Shown here: piece by piece, positions 14,864 through 23,337 of the stretch | Layout: every line of letters starts with the position of its first letter | How positions within the stretch are numbered: position 1 is the stretch's first letter | Origin: Maridesulfovibrio zosterae DSM 11974 | GTDB taxonomy: Bacteria; Desulfobacterota; Desulfovibrionia; Desulfovibrionales; Desulfovibrionaceae | Direction: 5' to 3' | Length of the DNA stretch: 64,000 bases | NCBI RefSeq assembly: GCF_000425265.1 | Contig: NZ_AUDC01000010.1 | Location: 124,001-188,000, forward strand | Made by a program: the position numbers and the translations under genes | Notes under the pieces: model-generated | The model's input: only the letters and a program-made list of their open reading frames with translations | Told to the model about the DNA's origin: nothing | The model's database searches: none

Positions 14864-16903
14864 TTAGCTTTTTTCGCATAAATAAAATATTTTTCGTGGT
14901 CGTCCTCCTCCTTGCGGCTTCAATTCCTCAACTCGAATATTTTTGCTGGCAAGGAGGTTGTTCAGGGCCACGGTCATCTTTCGTTTTGAGATGTGGTTTC
15001 CGAAAAATTTATACAGACCGGAAGTATCCAGCTTTCCGCCAGACTCCTCCAAAGCGTCCATAATCTTCTGGCAAGTCGAATCACTCTCCAGTCCGGCAAA
15101 GATGAACCGCGCTGACTGTTCGCAATAATCCCAGAGAGCAAGAGCCGCTTTCAAATGAGGGAGCCGAACGCAGTCACTTCCATCAAGCAAGGCGTAAATC
15201 AACGCAATACGCCGGACATAAGCTTCGGAGCGATTAAGCACCGAACCAAGCAGGTCTGCTCGTTCTTTCGCCAACAGCGGATATATGTTTCCCCATTCCT
15301 TTTTGGCATCAGAATCAAAATCCATCTGGGCACGACTTTTTGATGCCTCCAGCAGGTGAAGGAGCTTCTTTTGAAACTCCTTCACCTGCTGACTATCCAA
15401 AGGTTCAGGGAAAGGAATCAATTTAGTTCTGCGAACGCAGAGCCAGAGAAAACGATTTGCAAAGCCGTTGAAGATCTCAACCCGATCAAGTCGGGCGTGC
15501 AGCTCCTGCAAAGTAATGTGAGTAGTAATGGCAACATGAGGATCTGTTGCCACCAGCTTACTTGTTTTGGTCAGCGGCTCGATGGTTCCGCCATCAAACA
15601 GGGTACGGACAATAGTCGAAAGCGTGTTGCCTTCCCGCTTTGTACAAGCCAGAGCCCCGGCAAATTCCTGATCAAGAATAAAAAGACGTTTGTCTTCAAC
15701 TCCAGGGTCCATCGTAATCTGTTCGCCAACTCCGGTGCTTTTATCCACGTGATATTTCAATTCCGGGTCACGAATGGCATGAATAAGCCCCTCACCGCTA
15801 GAAAGCGGACCTTGAGAAATCTGCGCCGGAATCCATTCCTTTTCATTGAAGGCGAACAGTTCCCGAATAGGAATAGATGAAGTGCCTTTACGTGCTTTTG
15901 AGCTCTGCCCGACCAGCACGGCATTAATCCGACTGTATTGCTTTTCTCCGGCAAACATGTGCGGAGACTGCCCTACCTCAACGCCAAACCTGCAAAGAAA
16001 GGTTGCAAGAACGGCAATAGGATCAGCTTCAGACTTCTCCACCGCGAACTCAGCAAACTCTCCAGCAAAGCCGTAAAAGACCGCTTTGTCCGGGATCGGC
16101 CACGCTGAGGTGTTTAGCCCTGAATACGGATTGCTTTCTTCAACAACTTTCTTCCCGGCCTGAACTCCGCTCTGAAGAGTCCGTTGAACTTCCTGCGGTC
16201 CCAAGCCTGTTTGCAAAGCTGCTTTGGCAATAGCTTCAACATTCCCGCCATCCGCCTTACCAGACGCAAGATCCTTCCCGACCTGAAAAGCGACCTTGTT
16301 TAAAGAATCGTTACGGGTTCCTTTCTCAGCCTTCAGTAGGGATTGGACATATGCAGGTTGGTTTGTCTGTGAGCTGGACGATGATCCGTTAAGAATAAGT
16401 TCTACCAGCCACGCGGGAGCCTCAGCGGGAGAACATTCGGTTATCCATTGGTAGGAATCACCCGAAGCATGAACCGATGGCGGCAGGATGATATAACCGC
16501 CAGTTCCACGGATATCGAGTCCCTTGCCAATCTTGCTGGCAGAGTTGCGGATATCTATTTCGGCAGGCTGTATGAAGAATAGATGCCGTCCACCACTCCC
16601 GGTTCGCTGGGTCAGTGTTTCGGGTAGTGGTGAGTTCTGGCTTTCAAGCAAAGCAAGCGACTCTTCCCCGTGCGGTGGATCAATATCCAGAACAAAACTA
16701 TTCGCTCCGGTCGGGCTACCTATATTTGCCTGTGGGAATTGCTGCCACCATTGGGTGATTTGATTAAGGTCGTTAGTCGCGCTCTTGAATCCACCGGAAA
16801 CACAAGGCCGTTTTCCTGAACATGGGAAGACGGAAAGACCTAAAGCGGCATATTCCAAAACCGCCTTGCAAACGTCTAGGCCGTTAATATCAGTAAGGAG
16901 CAT
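14864..16903 (-). CDS. PrimPol-type replication protein with DUF3987 domain
   Basis: 679 aa. The N-terminal ~180 residues are a bifunctional primase/polymerase domain: LGLSVFPCSGKRP, GSPTGANSFVLDIDPPHG (the D-x-D metal motif), GSGGRHLFF and GKGLDIRGTGGYIILPPS. The rest (about 270-620) matches DUF3987, a helicase-like region typical of island and plasmid replication proteins; I do not see a clean Walker A. It should initiate autonomous replication of the excised element. Start ATG 16903 is preceded by GAGGATA. It follows the HTH gene by 14 bp and is probably co-transcribed with it. Confidence 0.85.
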   Translation of the reverse strand: MLLTDINGLDVCKAVLEYAALGLSVFPCSGKRPCVSGGFKSATNDLNQITQWWQQFPQANIGSPTGANSFVLDIDPPHGEESLALLESQNSPLPETLTQRTGSGGRHLFFIQPAEIDIRNSASKIGKGLDIRGTGGYIILPPSVHASGDSYQWITECSPAEAPAWLVELILNGSSSSSQTNQPAYVQSLLKAEKGTRNDSLNKVAFQVGKDLASGKADGGNVEAIAKAALQTGLGPQEVQRTLQSGVQAGKKVVEESNPYSGLNTSAWPIPDKAVFYGFAGEFAEFAVEKSEADPIAVLATFLCRFGVEVGQSPHMFAGEKQYSRINAVLVGQSSKARKGTSSIPIRELFAFNEKEWIPAQISQGPLSSGEGLIHAIRDPELKYHVDKSTGVGEQITMDPGVEDKRLFILDQEFAGALACTKREGNTLSTIVRTLFDGGTIEPLTKTSKLVATDPHVAITTHITLQELHARLDRVEIFNGFANRFLWLCVRRTKLIPFPEPLDSQQVKEFQKKLLHLLEASKSRAQMDFDSDAKKEWGNIYPLLAKERADLLGSVLNRSEAYVRRIALIYALLDGSDCVRLPHLKAALALWDYCEQSARFIFAGLESDSTCQKIMDALEESGGKLDTSGLYKFFGNHISKRKMTVALNNLLASKNIRVEELKPQGGGRPRKIFYLCEKS

Positions 16904-16917
16904 CTTATCTATATCCT

Positions 16918-17157
16918 CTACTGACTACGTGCTTCGAGCCACTGAACAAGACTTTCCCGGGTATAGACAACACGGCCACCTATCTTAATAGATTGCGGTC
17001 CGAGTCCGGCGGAATCGAGATTCGCCATATGCCCAGTGCTGATCAGTGAACCTAAATATTTGGGAAGATCCTTGCGGGGAACAAGAGGAGGAAGTGTTTC
17101 AAGAAGGCTCTCGAAAACTGTCTGCTGAGAATAGTTTTTTAACTTTTGTCGTGCCAT
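16918..17157 (-). CDS. AlpA/excisionase-like HTH protein
   Basis: 79 aa. LVPRKDLPKYLGSLISTGHMANLDSAGLGPQSIKIGGRVVYTRESLVQWLEA has the order helix-turn-helix, wing (IGGRVVY) and final helix common to MerR-like AlpA/Xis proteins. Such factors direct excision or activate island genes. GGAGGTAGCCCA before ATG 17157 is a strong ribosome binding site. It leads the replication gene, as in many P4-like islands. Confidence 0.8.
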   Translation of the reverse strand: MARQKLKNYSQQTVFESLLETLPPLVPRKDLPKYLGSLISTGHMANLDSAGLGPQSIKIGGRVVYTRESLVQWLEARSQ

Positions 17158-17203
17158 TGGGCTACCTCCAAATTTATTTGTTAATCTGAAGGTAGCTGAA
17201 GGA

Positions 17204-18337
17204 TTAGGGAATAATAGGAATATTCCTGATCTTTTTATCTTCGCAGAATTCCTTTATTTTTGGCAGGATAGCCTTGATTATGGGACCATTATTCTTTTTG
17301 AAAGATACTTTTTGTATTGAACTATCTTTAGACACAATATCCGACAAACCTTTATGACTTAGAACATCACCAGTTATAAATATTGTGATTTTATTCCCGC
17401 CGGGAATACGGGTTAGATAAGGATTATCTCTTTTAAAATGATTACCCATCAACTCCCACAATTCATCATATTTGCCAAAAGGCGCCTGAGTGGATTCAAG
17501 CAGATTATGAATGGCAATAGCCAAGTAGATGTTTATCAAATTGAAATCAGCACGTTCCCTTTGCAATTCATCTATAAAATCGAGAAGTTCATCCTGCAAA
17601 GGAGTCTCACTATCTTCTGTCTTCTGTCCAAAAAAATCATGTGCAAGTGCTGTACTAATAGTACTGGACTGCCTTTGAACTTCTCTTCTGCGATTTAAAA
17701 AATGTACAATATCCTCTAGTGAACTGGGGCCAGAGTAAGCACAAGAATTCAAAGCCTTCCTAAAAGTCAGTAGTTTATTGACAAATTCCTTTTTAACCAC
17801 TCGGTCCTTTCTGTACTCATTCAAGAAAAGCTGTGTACATATAAATACTTCAAGAACAGGCCGAAAAAGTAACACTCTCCTTTTCTCATAAAAACTACGG
17901 CCCCCCAAAAATGAATTAGAAACAAAAATTTCCTTTGGAAAGTTACCGCGTGCTAGTCTGTCTTTTGCGAATCCGTTAATTGCCGGCTCATAGTAATTAC
18001 GTCCTTCAACAGTTACAAAGCTAGGATAGATGCTCACCATTTTATTTTCAGAAAGTATCAGGTGGAAAATGAACCCATCTGTGAGAAGCGTCTTCTTGGC
18101 TAAAGTATTAATTCTTGTCATGGCCCTTAAAACGTATCTTTTTTGGGCTTGAGCATATGCTTTTTCAAGCGAATCAAATTCTATCAGGATCTTGCACACA
18201 ACTTTGGCAGTCTTTTCAAATTCAACCTTACCTTCAGGTTCGCTATTCATAACAAGGCGAATAAAGCTTGGCAGACCTACAATGATAGATGCAAAGTCAG
18301 AGATTTTTTCACGACAACTTTTAAGCATAAAAAACAT
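17204..18337 (-). CDS. hypothetical protein of the right cargo zone
   Basis: About 377 aa from ATG 18337; the frame extends to a TTG at 18424 that lies inside the TGGTACC box and lacks a ribosome site, so the true start is uncertain. I do not recognise a family. It is mostly soluble, rich in charged helices, with a central RRREVQRQSS stretch and a C-terminal GGNKITIFITGD... part of alpha/beta type. It sits between the AlpA-like gene and attR, a position often used for accessory cargo, and its AT-richness contrasts with the replication gene. A defence role is a guess from position only. Confidence 0.6.
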   Translation of the reverse strand: MFFMLKSCREKISDFASIIVGLPSFIRLVMNSEPEGKVEFEKTAKVVCKILIEFDSLEKAYAQAQKRYVLRAMTRINTLAKKTLLTDGFIFHLILSENKMVSIYPSFVTVEGRNYYEPAINGFAKDRLARGNFPKEIFVSNSFLGGRSFYEKRRVLLFRPVLEVFICTQLFLNEYRKDRVVKKEFVNKLLTFRKALNSCAYSGPSSLEDIVHFLNRRREVQRQSSTISTALAHDFFGQKTEDSETPLQDELLDFIDELQRERADFNLINIYLAIAIHNLLESTQAPFGKYDELWELMGNHFKRDNPYLTRIPGGNKITIFITGDVLSHKGLSDIVSKDSSIQKVSFKKNNGPIIKAILPKIKEFCEDKKIRNIPIIP

Positions 18338-18415
18338 AGGGCTAAAAATTAATATGTAATAATCTGAGATACTCTTAAAACCCAAACTCCAAAAGGTAAA
18401 TGTGGCCCACAAAAC

Positions 18416-18432
18416 TGGTACCAAATTGGTAC
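18416..18432. repeat. right TGGTACC box pair (possible integrase arm site)
   Basis: TGGTACCAAATTGGTAC, same orientation and 16 of 17 bases as 2861-2877. It lies 60 bp inside attR, while the left copy lies 118 bp inside attL. The repeated placement near both ends suggests a recombination (arm or Xis) site. Confidence 0.5.
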
Positions 18433-18453
18433 TAAATCTACTAGAAACAAGAA

Positions 18454-18484
18454 AAGGGTTTACACCTATTCGATGTAAACCCTT
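18454..18484 (-). terminator. element-borne terminator for tRNA-Thr
   Basis: Perfect 11-bp inverted repeat, arms 18454-18464 and 18474-18484, 9-nt loop, 8 nt beyond the tRNA CCA end on the minus strand, followed by CTTTTCTTGTTT. It belongs to the element side of attR and would replace the native tRNA terminator now 15.8 kb away. Confidence 0.75.
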
Positions 18485-18492
18485 GATTTAAC

Positions 18493-18568
18493 TGGAGCCA
18501 ACGATCGGAATTGAACCGACGGCCTGCTGGTTACGAATCAGCTGCTCTACCGACTGAGCTACGTTGGC
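18493..18568 (-). tRNA. tRNA-Thr (anticodon CGT), element integration site
   Basis: 76-nt tRNA on the minus strand, 5' end at 18568, encoded CCA at 18495-18493. It folds as acceptor GCCAACG/CGTTGGC, D-arm GCTC/GAGC, anticodon stem GCTGA/CCAGC with loop TTCGTAA (anticodon CGT, reading ACG), T-arm GTCGG/CCGAT. Its 3' part (18493-18541) is the attR copy; the element carried these bases so the tRNA stays functional. Position 31-39 is an A-C mismatch. Confidence 0.95.
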
Positions 18569-18723
18569 CTTTATTTTTGTAATTTCATTTATATCGTGAG
18601 TTATTGATGGGTCAAGCCCTAACTCCACTCTTTTCTGGCAAATTTTTAAAATTTATTCATTTTGATTACTTACTTCAGATACAATCATATTTATACGTAT
18701 CATAAAAATGACTGTAATCATAA

Positions 18724-18762
18724 AAAAAGGCCTTAATCCATGAATGAATTTAAGGCCTTTTT
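18724..18762 (-). terminator. terminator of tpx
   Basis: Perfect 13-bp inverted repeat (arms 18724-18736 and 18750-18762) with A and T tracts, 18 bp after the leftward tpx stop. Confidence 0.85.
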
Positions 18763-18780
18763 ATAATTCTTGAGAATTAC

Positions 18781-19296
18781 TTAAACCAGTTTTTTAGCAG
18801 CTTCAAGAGCAGCATCATAATCAGGTTCTTCAGTAATTTCTTTTAAGTACTGTACGTACTGAACGACTCCACCTTTATCTACAACAAAAACAGCTCTGCT
18901 CAGTAGACGAAGTTCTTTAATCAGAACACCGTATGCTTCACCAAAAGAAGCATTCATGTAGTCTGAAAGAGTCTGCACAGCTTCAACACCTGCAGCTCCG
19001 CACCAGCGGGCCTGTGCAAAAGGAAGATCCATGGACAGAGTAAGAATTTTGACATCGTCACCGAGACTTGCAGCTTCAGTATTGAATCTACGAGTTTCCA
19101 TGTCGCATACGGGAGTATCAAGAGATGGAACAGCACTTAGAATCAACACTTTACCTGCGTAATCATCAAGCGATTTAGGCGCAAGACCATTATCAGTTGC
19201 GCTGAATTTTGGAGCCTTATCGCCAACTTTGATTTCATCACCAATGAGAGTCAGAGGATTTCCCTGAAAAGTAATTACACCTGTTCTTTCATTCAT
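18781..19296 (-). CDS. tpx: thiol peroxidase (Tpx, atypical 2-Cys peroxiredoxin)
   Basis: 171 aa, the usual length. Peroxidatic Cys in SVPSLDTPVC-type motif (here AVPSLDTPVCDMETRRF) and resolving Cys in ARWCGAAG, which form the intramolecular disulfide. It reduces H2O2 and alkyl hydroperoxides with electrons from thioredoxin in the cytoplasm, part of oxygen defence in these anaerobes. Monocistronic with its own terminator. First gene on the right side of the element, so ordinary chromosome resumes here. Confidence 0.95.
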   Translation of the reverse strand: MNERTGVITFQGNPLTLIGDEIKVGDKAPKFSATDNGLAPKSLDDYAGKVLILSAVPSLDTPVCDMETRRFNTEAASLGDDVKILTLSMDLPFAQARWCGAAGVEAVQTLSDYMNASFGEAYGVLIKELRLLSRAVFVVDKGGVVQYVQYLKEITEEPDYDAALEAAKKLV

Positions 19297-19425
19297 AATT
19301 TTTTACTCCATTTTTTAACTTTCAATCTATAAATACCACAGAGCCCGAAAGCCTACAATGATGATCTAAATTATATAGATAGTCACCACAATCAAATGTC
19401 CCAGTAATGAGTGCTTGTAGGTCTT

Positions 19426-20568
19426 TTAATTTATAGGGTAATTATAATTTTTCAAAGATTTATTGTACACTTTTGAAAATTTTCTAAAATCAATGCTACC
19501 CCAGTTATTAGAATTACTTTGTTTTATTAGATCCTTAACATTCTTTTTATCAGCAATAGCAAAAAATTTCTCTGTAACAACCGGTCCATCCGGTCCGGCA
19601 AAATCATATCCATGGTGGTAATCAAAAATCATTGCCAGTCCTAATCCCCCTGCCATAAAATGACCTCCGACAGAAAGATCAAGTGTTCCTTTATTAATAG
19701 CTTCCAATGCAGGAGTATCCCAATTTATCCCCCCAACAAAAATATCTTTCCCCGGAGCAAGCCCTTTCCGCTGCGCAGCTTCTAATGCGCCTAAAGCCAT
19801 TGGATCATTCGCAGCCCAGATTACATTGATTGAAGGATCCCTATTTAAAAATTTAGATGTAACTTCAAATGCTTCATCTCTACGCCATAAACAATGCCTT
19901 TCAGGAAAAAAAGTTATGCCTGAATATTCATTCTTGGCTTCATCCAGTCCTCGAATCCTGTCCAGATTAGCTTTCGTGGCAAAATCACCTCCGATAGGAA
20001 GAAACTTAATATTTTTTTCAGAATATCCTTTAGATTTTGCAAGTTCTATCAGACTTTTTGCAAGTACATATCCGGCCCGCTTATTATCAGGAATTAAGCC
20101 GCCAATCCAATTTTTATACTTCACTCTGGGCTGTCCCATTTCCCGTCCCTGCTTCCCATAGAAACCAACCAGCAAGCTAAAAGTCTTCACCCCTTTTGAA
20201 TCTGCCAATTGAATAATTCGCCCAGCAGCAAGTTTTTCATTTACCACCATCATGTAATCGGGAAGTTTTTTTCGATTAAGAACGTGCTCAGCTATTCGGT
20301 TCATTAAAAAATGATTTCGCTTGGCATATAGCACCTCAAGATCAATATTTAAATCAGATGCAGCCTTTTCCATCACAACCGATACCCTTCTCCAAAAACC
20401 ACCTGTTGGATTATCAGAATTCTGCATACCTGGATTAATGAAAACAACACTTATTTTTTTGGCATGACTTGATGACTTGGCGTGACTATTCGCTGCGCTC
20501 AAAGATAGAACCGCAATTATAAATAAAAACAAAATTAATTTTGAAAAATAAAAAGGTCTATTCAACAA
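19426..20568 (-). CDS. periplasmic sugar-type (type I) substrate-binding protein
   Basis: 380 aa. Signal peptide about residues 1-30 (LILFLFIIAVLSLSAANSHA). The rest is a type I periplasmic-binding fold: KISVVFINPG, ...VIWAANDPMALGALEAAQRKGLAPGKDIFVGGINWDTPALEAINKGTL, the hinge-and-lobe pattern of ribose/LuxP-like proteins. No permease or ATPase gene is adjacent, so it may feed a distant transporter or a chemoreceptor/sensor. I take TTG 20568 as start because CAGGAA lies just before it and no ATG is close. Confidence 0.8.
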   Translation of the reverse strand: MLNRPFYFSKLILFLFIIAVLSLSAANSHAKSSSHAKKISVVFINPGMQNSDNPTGGFWRRVSVVMEKAASDLNIDLEVLYAKRNHFLMNRIAEHVLNRKKLPDYMMVVNEKLAAGRIIQLADSKGVKTFSLLVGFYGKQGREMGQPRVKYKNWIGGLIPDNKRAGYVLAKSLIELAKSKGYSEKNIKFLPIGGDFATKANLDRIRGLDEAKNEYSGITFFPERHCLWRRDEAFEVTSKFLNRDPSINVIWAANDPMALGALEAAQRKGLAPGKDIFVGGINWDTPALEAINKGTLDLSVGGHFMAGGLGLAMIFDYHHGYDFAGPDGPVVTEKFFAIADKKNVKDLIKQSNSNNWGSIDFRKFSKVYNKSLKNYNYPIN

Positions 20569-20722
20569 CTTATTCCTGTGGATTAAAGCTCAGCTAACAC
20601 GATCAGTTGATTAAAATAAAAAGAGCGTTCAAGAATAAACATATCAGACGGTAGAAAATCCACAAGAAAAAAAGATCATGCTCCAAACAAAAATAATAGG
20701 AAGCTCCAACATCCGGTATCAA

Positions 20723-21802
20723 TCACACTGCATATAAGACAACCGACAGAGCTTTAAAGCAGAACTCAACCTTCATCCCTTCTTCAATCCCCTCCTCCTC
20801 AATGGACCAGGATGTTACCAACGCACACATTTGTGTACCATTTTCTGACTCACCGGAAACTTCAGCAAGGACTTCAGTCTGCTTTATAGAAGTTACTGTT
20901 GCTGCAACACAATTTCTTAAACTGCCAACTGATTTTTTAATTGGACGGACCGCTACCAGCGGAGCCTTTACTGTAGCCGAGACAGGGACCCCAAGCTCAA
21001 GATCAAGCTTGTAGAGGCTTTCAAGGGTGATAACGGAGCTGATAGTTACTCCCTCGGCGGTCGTGAACTCAACATCAGCCAGTATCCCGTCACGGCGTAC
21101 TTCTTTAACATGTCCTATAAATGTATTACGGGCACTGGTTTTAAGGGCAGTTTCTTCAAGGGCCATACGGCGAACAATATTCTTAACATCACCTGAAGAC
21201 CATTCCTGATATACTGCGGAAAGATCCGCTGAAGACTGACCAAGAACCTTGCGCACAACTCCTAAAGGAACACCGCTGCGCAAAAGTTCAACAGCCCGTG
21301 ATCGCCGCAATACGCTGGGAGCACCCATTCTTCGCTCAAGCTGACAAGCTTCTGCCCGCTCATAAAAAGTACGACGCACATAACCGGGATCGAGCTGGAA
21401 AACTTTTCCTTCAAGACCGTAACTCATCGGCCCCTCGATAAGTTCTTTCAACTTCTGGCAGACACTTTGCGGCAGAGGGACTTCACGTTTTAACTTTCCT
21501 TTTCCAAGTGTTATGACAGCATGATTTAATTCAATATTCTTTTTCTCATCTATACCTAAAATTTCACCTAGCTTGGCTCCAGTATGCCGCAATATCAGAA
21601 ACAAGCATAAAATTCTGGTACGGGAACGAATATAGTCTGCACGGGTAGACTGACTTTTCCATGCGAGGAATTCTGACTCAAGGCGATGAAGTTCTCCGGA
21701 ATTTAGATGAGTTATATTATCCGGAACATCAAAAACATCTGCGGGAGCCAGCCGTCCCTTTTCTGCCAAATGCTTTGAACCTTTCTTTACTTCATTATTC
21801 AT
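20723..21802 (-). CDS. tunR: TunR-type tungstate/molybdate-responsive regulator
   Basis: 359 aa from ATG 21802 (AAGGG 8 nt upstream); a GTG at 21826 lies within an inverted repeat and is less likely. Residues about 40-210 resemble the catalytic domain of tyrosine recombinases (LRHTGAKLGEILGI, RSRAVELLRSGVPLGVVRKVLGQSS) but lack the recombinase active-site Tyr context, so the domain is used for DNA binding. Two TOBE/Mop-like domains follow (about 215-285 and 295-355) and would bind oxyanions. This is the architecture described for TunR of Desulfovibrio. It is divergent from modABC and probably represses it when tungstate or molybdate is plentiful. Confidence 0.88.
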   Translation of the reverse strand: MNNEVKKGSKHLAEKGRLAPADVFDVPDNITHLNSGELHRLESEFLAWKSQSTRADYIRSRTRILCLFLILRHTGAKLGEILGIDEKKNIELNHAVITLGKGKLKREVPLPQSVCQKLKELIEGPMSYGLEGKVFQLDPGYVRRTFYERAEACQLERRMGAPSVLRRSRAVELLRSGVPLGVVRKVLGQSSADLSAVYQEWSSGDVKNIVRRMALEETALKTSARNTFIGHVKEVRRDGILADVEFTTAEGVTISSVITLESLYKLDLELGVPVSATVKAPLVAVRPIKKSVGSLRNCVAATVTSIKQTEVLAEVSGESENGTQMCALVTSWSIEEEGIEEGMKVEFCFKALSVVLYAV

Positions 21803-21820
21803 CAGAATAACCCTTTGATG

Positions 21821-21848
21821 AGTCACGTTTTTAAAGAAACCCGTGACT
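21821..21848. promoter_or_regulatory. inverted repeat, candidate TunR operator
   Basis: AGTCACG (21821-21827) and CGTGACT (21842-21848), 14-nt spacer, lying between tunR and modA and just upstream of the tunR ATG. Position fits auto- and mod-regulation; the TunR consensus was not checked. Confidence 0.4.
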
Positions 21849-21937
21849 TGTTTGTATATTTATCTACTAACTGCATAAGCATAGAACACTGATAAATAAA
21901 ATTCAGAAAGACCTCAATCTAAATAGGAGAATTGAAC

Positions 21938-22672
21938 ATGAAACGTATCTACGCTCTCATCATTGCATTTCTTTTAGCTTTGCCAATGTCGGCAAATGCG
22001 GCTGATCTACTGGTCGCACAGGCCGCTAACTTCATGCCGGCTATGCAGGAAATTATTCCCGCATTTAAAAAAGCAACCGGCATTGAAGTACAGGCAACAT
22101 ACACATCCACAGGAAAATTGTACGCTCAGATAACTAACGGTGCACCTTTTGATCTTTTTCTTGCCGCTGATGAGCGTCGCCCTAAAAAGCTCTTTGATGC
22201 AGGCCTGGCTGAAAAACCATTTGTATACGCAAAGGGAAAAGTCGTTTTCTGGTCAATGGATAAAAAACTGGCTGAAGAAAGTTGGCAGGAAGCTATTAAA
22301 AGTAAAAAATTACATAAAGTAGCTATCGCAAACGTTGAAACCGCTCCCTATGGAACAGCAGCCATGATGGCCCTCAAGAAAGAAAAGCTATGGGATACAG
22401 TAAAACCAGAGCTGGTCTATGCCCAATCCATTGCACAGACTTTCCAGTTTGCATCTACCGGGGCAGCTGATGCAGGATTCTGTGCTTATTCTTCTGTATT
22501 TACTGAAGTAGGTAAAAAGGGAGCCTTTACTGTAGTAAAAGAAGCTCCTCCGGTTATTCAGGCAGCCTGTATTCTTAAATCCTCTAAAAACAAAGCTGCA
22601 GTTGAAAAGTTTGTTACTTTTCTTTCCAGTCCTGAAGTAATTTCCATCAAGAAAAAATACGGATACGACTAA
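21938..22672 (+). CDS. modA: molybdate/tungstate ABC transporter, periplasmic binding protein
   Basis: 244 aa from ATG 21938 with TAGGAG upstream. Signal peptide about 1-22 (ALIIAFLLALPMSANA). Family motifs: LLVAQAANFMPAMQEIIPAFKKATG, YTSTGKLYAQITNGAPFDLFLAADE, YGTAAMMALKKEKLW, AAQTFQF-like. It binds molybdate or tungstate in the periplasm and delivers it to ModB. The stop shares TAATG with modB. Control by the divergent TunR is likely. It cannot be told from sequence which oxyanion is preferred. Confidence 0.92.
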   Translation: MKRIYALIIAFLLALPMSANAADLLVAQAANFMPAMQEIIPAFKKATGIEVQATYTSTGKLYAQITNGAPFDLFLAADERRPKKLFDAGLAEKPFVYAKGKVVFWSMDKKLAEESWQEAIKSKKLHKVAIANVETAPYGTAAMMALKKEKLWDTVKPELVYAQSIAQTFQFASTGAADAGFCAYSSVFTEVGKKGAFTVVKEAPPVIQAACILKSSKNKAAVEKFVTFLSSPEVISIKKKYGYD

Positions 22673-23337
22673 TGGATCTGTATCCGTTATATATCTCTGC
22701 TAAGTTGGCTGTAGCGACAACGCTGTTTATCCCCGTTGTCGCTGCTCCAGCAGCTTATATTCTGGCCTTTTGCAACTTCAGGGGTAAAAGTTTGATTGAT
22801 GCTGTGGTCTCTCTCCCCATGGTGCTCCCTCCCACGGTCCTCGGGTTCGGATTACTAATTGTTATGGGCCCGAAAGGACCGCTGGGAGGATTCTGGAGAG
22901 AGCTCACCGGAGAACGGATGGTATTCAGTTTTTCTGGAGTATTACTGGCTTCACTGGTTTATAATCTGCCATTTGCAGTCCAGCCCATGCGCGCAGCTTT
23001 TGAAAAGCTTGATATCCGCTTACTTGAAAATTCAGCTGTACTTGGACTTTCCTCCACCGCCACCTTTTTCCGGGTAGTACTCCCAAACAGTCTACCCGGA
23101 TTAGCGGCTTCAGCCATGCTTGTTTTTGCTCACAGCTTAGGCGAATTCGGCGTTATTCTCATGGTGGGAGGAAGTATTCCCGGATCCACTAAAGTAGCAT
23201 CCATTGCCATTTATGAAGCAGTTGAAGCAATGCGTTATGATGATGCACTTTATATGTCGCTGGCAATCATTCCAGTCAGCTTTATGGCCCTGCTTGCTAT
23301 TAACAGGCTTAACAAAATCAGCAGGAGACGATCATGA
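22672..23337 (+). CDS. modB: molybdate ABC transporter permease
   Basis: 221 aa, five to six membrane helices, with the permease EAA-loop: ENSAVLGLSSTATFFRVVLPNSLPGLAASAMLVFAHSLGEFGVILMVGG, ending with a typical ModB pattern. VLPPTVLGFGLL is the conserved early ModB motif. It forms the membrane channel for molybdate or tungstate with ModC energising import. It overlaps modA by one base and modC by four (ATGA). Confidence 0.93.
   Translation: MDLYPLYISAKLAVATTLFIPVVAAPAAYILAFCNFRGKSLIDAVVSLPMVLPPTVLGFGLLIVMGPKGPLGGFWRELTGERMVFSFSGVLLASLVYNLPFAVQPMRAAFEKLDIRLLENSAVLGLSSTATFFRVVLPNSLPGLAASAMLVFAHSLGEFGVILMVGGSIPGSTKVASIAIYEAVEAMRYDDALYMSLAIIPVSFMALLAINRLNKISRRRS

Larger units (their letters stand above)
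2695..18541. mobile_element. 15.8-kb integrative element in tRNA-Thr(CGT), satellite-like
   Basis: Bounded by direct repeats 2695-2743 and 18493-18541, offset 15,798 bp. Inside are a tyrosine integrase next to the left end, HigBA, a Rha-type phage regulator, a PrimPol/DUF3987 replication protein, an AlpA/Xis-like HTH protein, and two cargo zones (4.7-13.5 kb and 17.2-18.4 kb). No capsid, portal, terminase, tail or conjugation genes are present. This matches P4-like satellites or phage-inducible islands, which replicate and integrate by themselves but borrow a helper for transfer. The backbone genes look more GC-rich than the cargo, consistent with cargo of separate origin. Confidence 0.88.
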
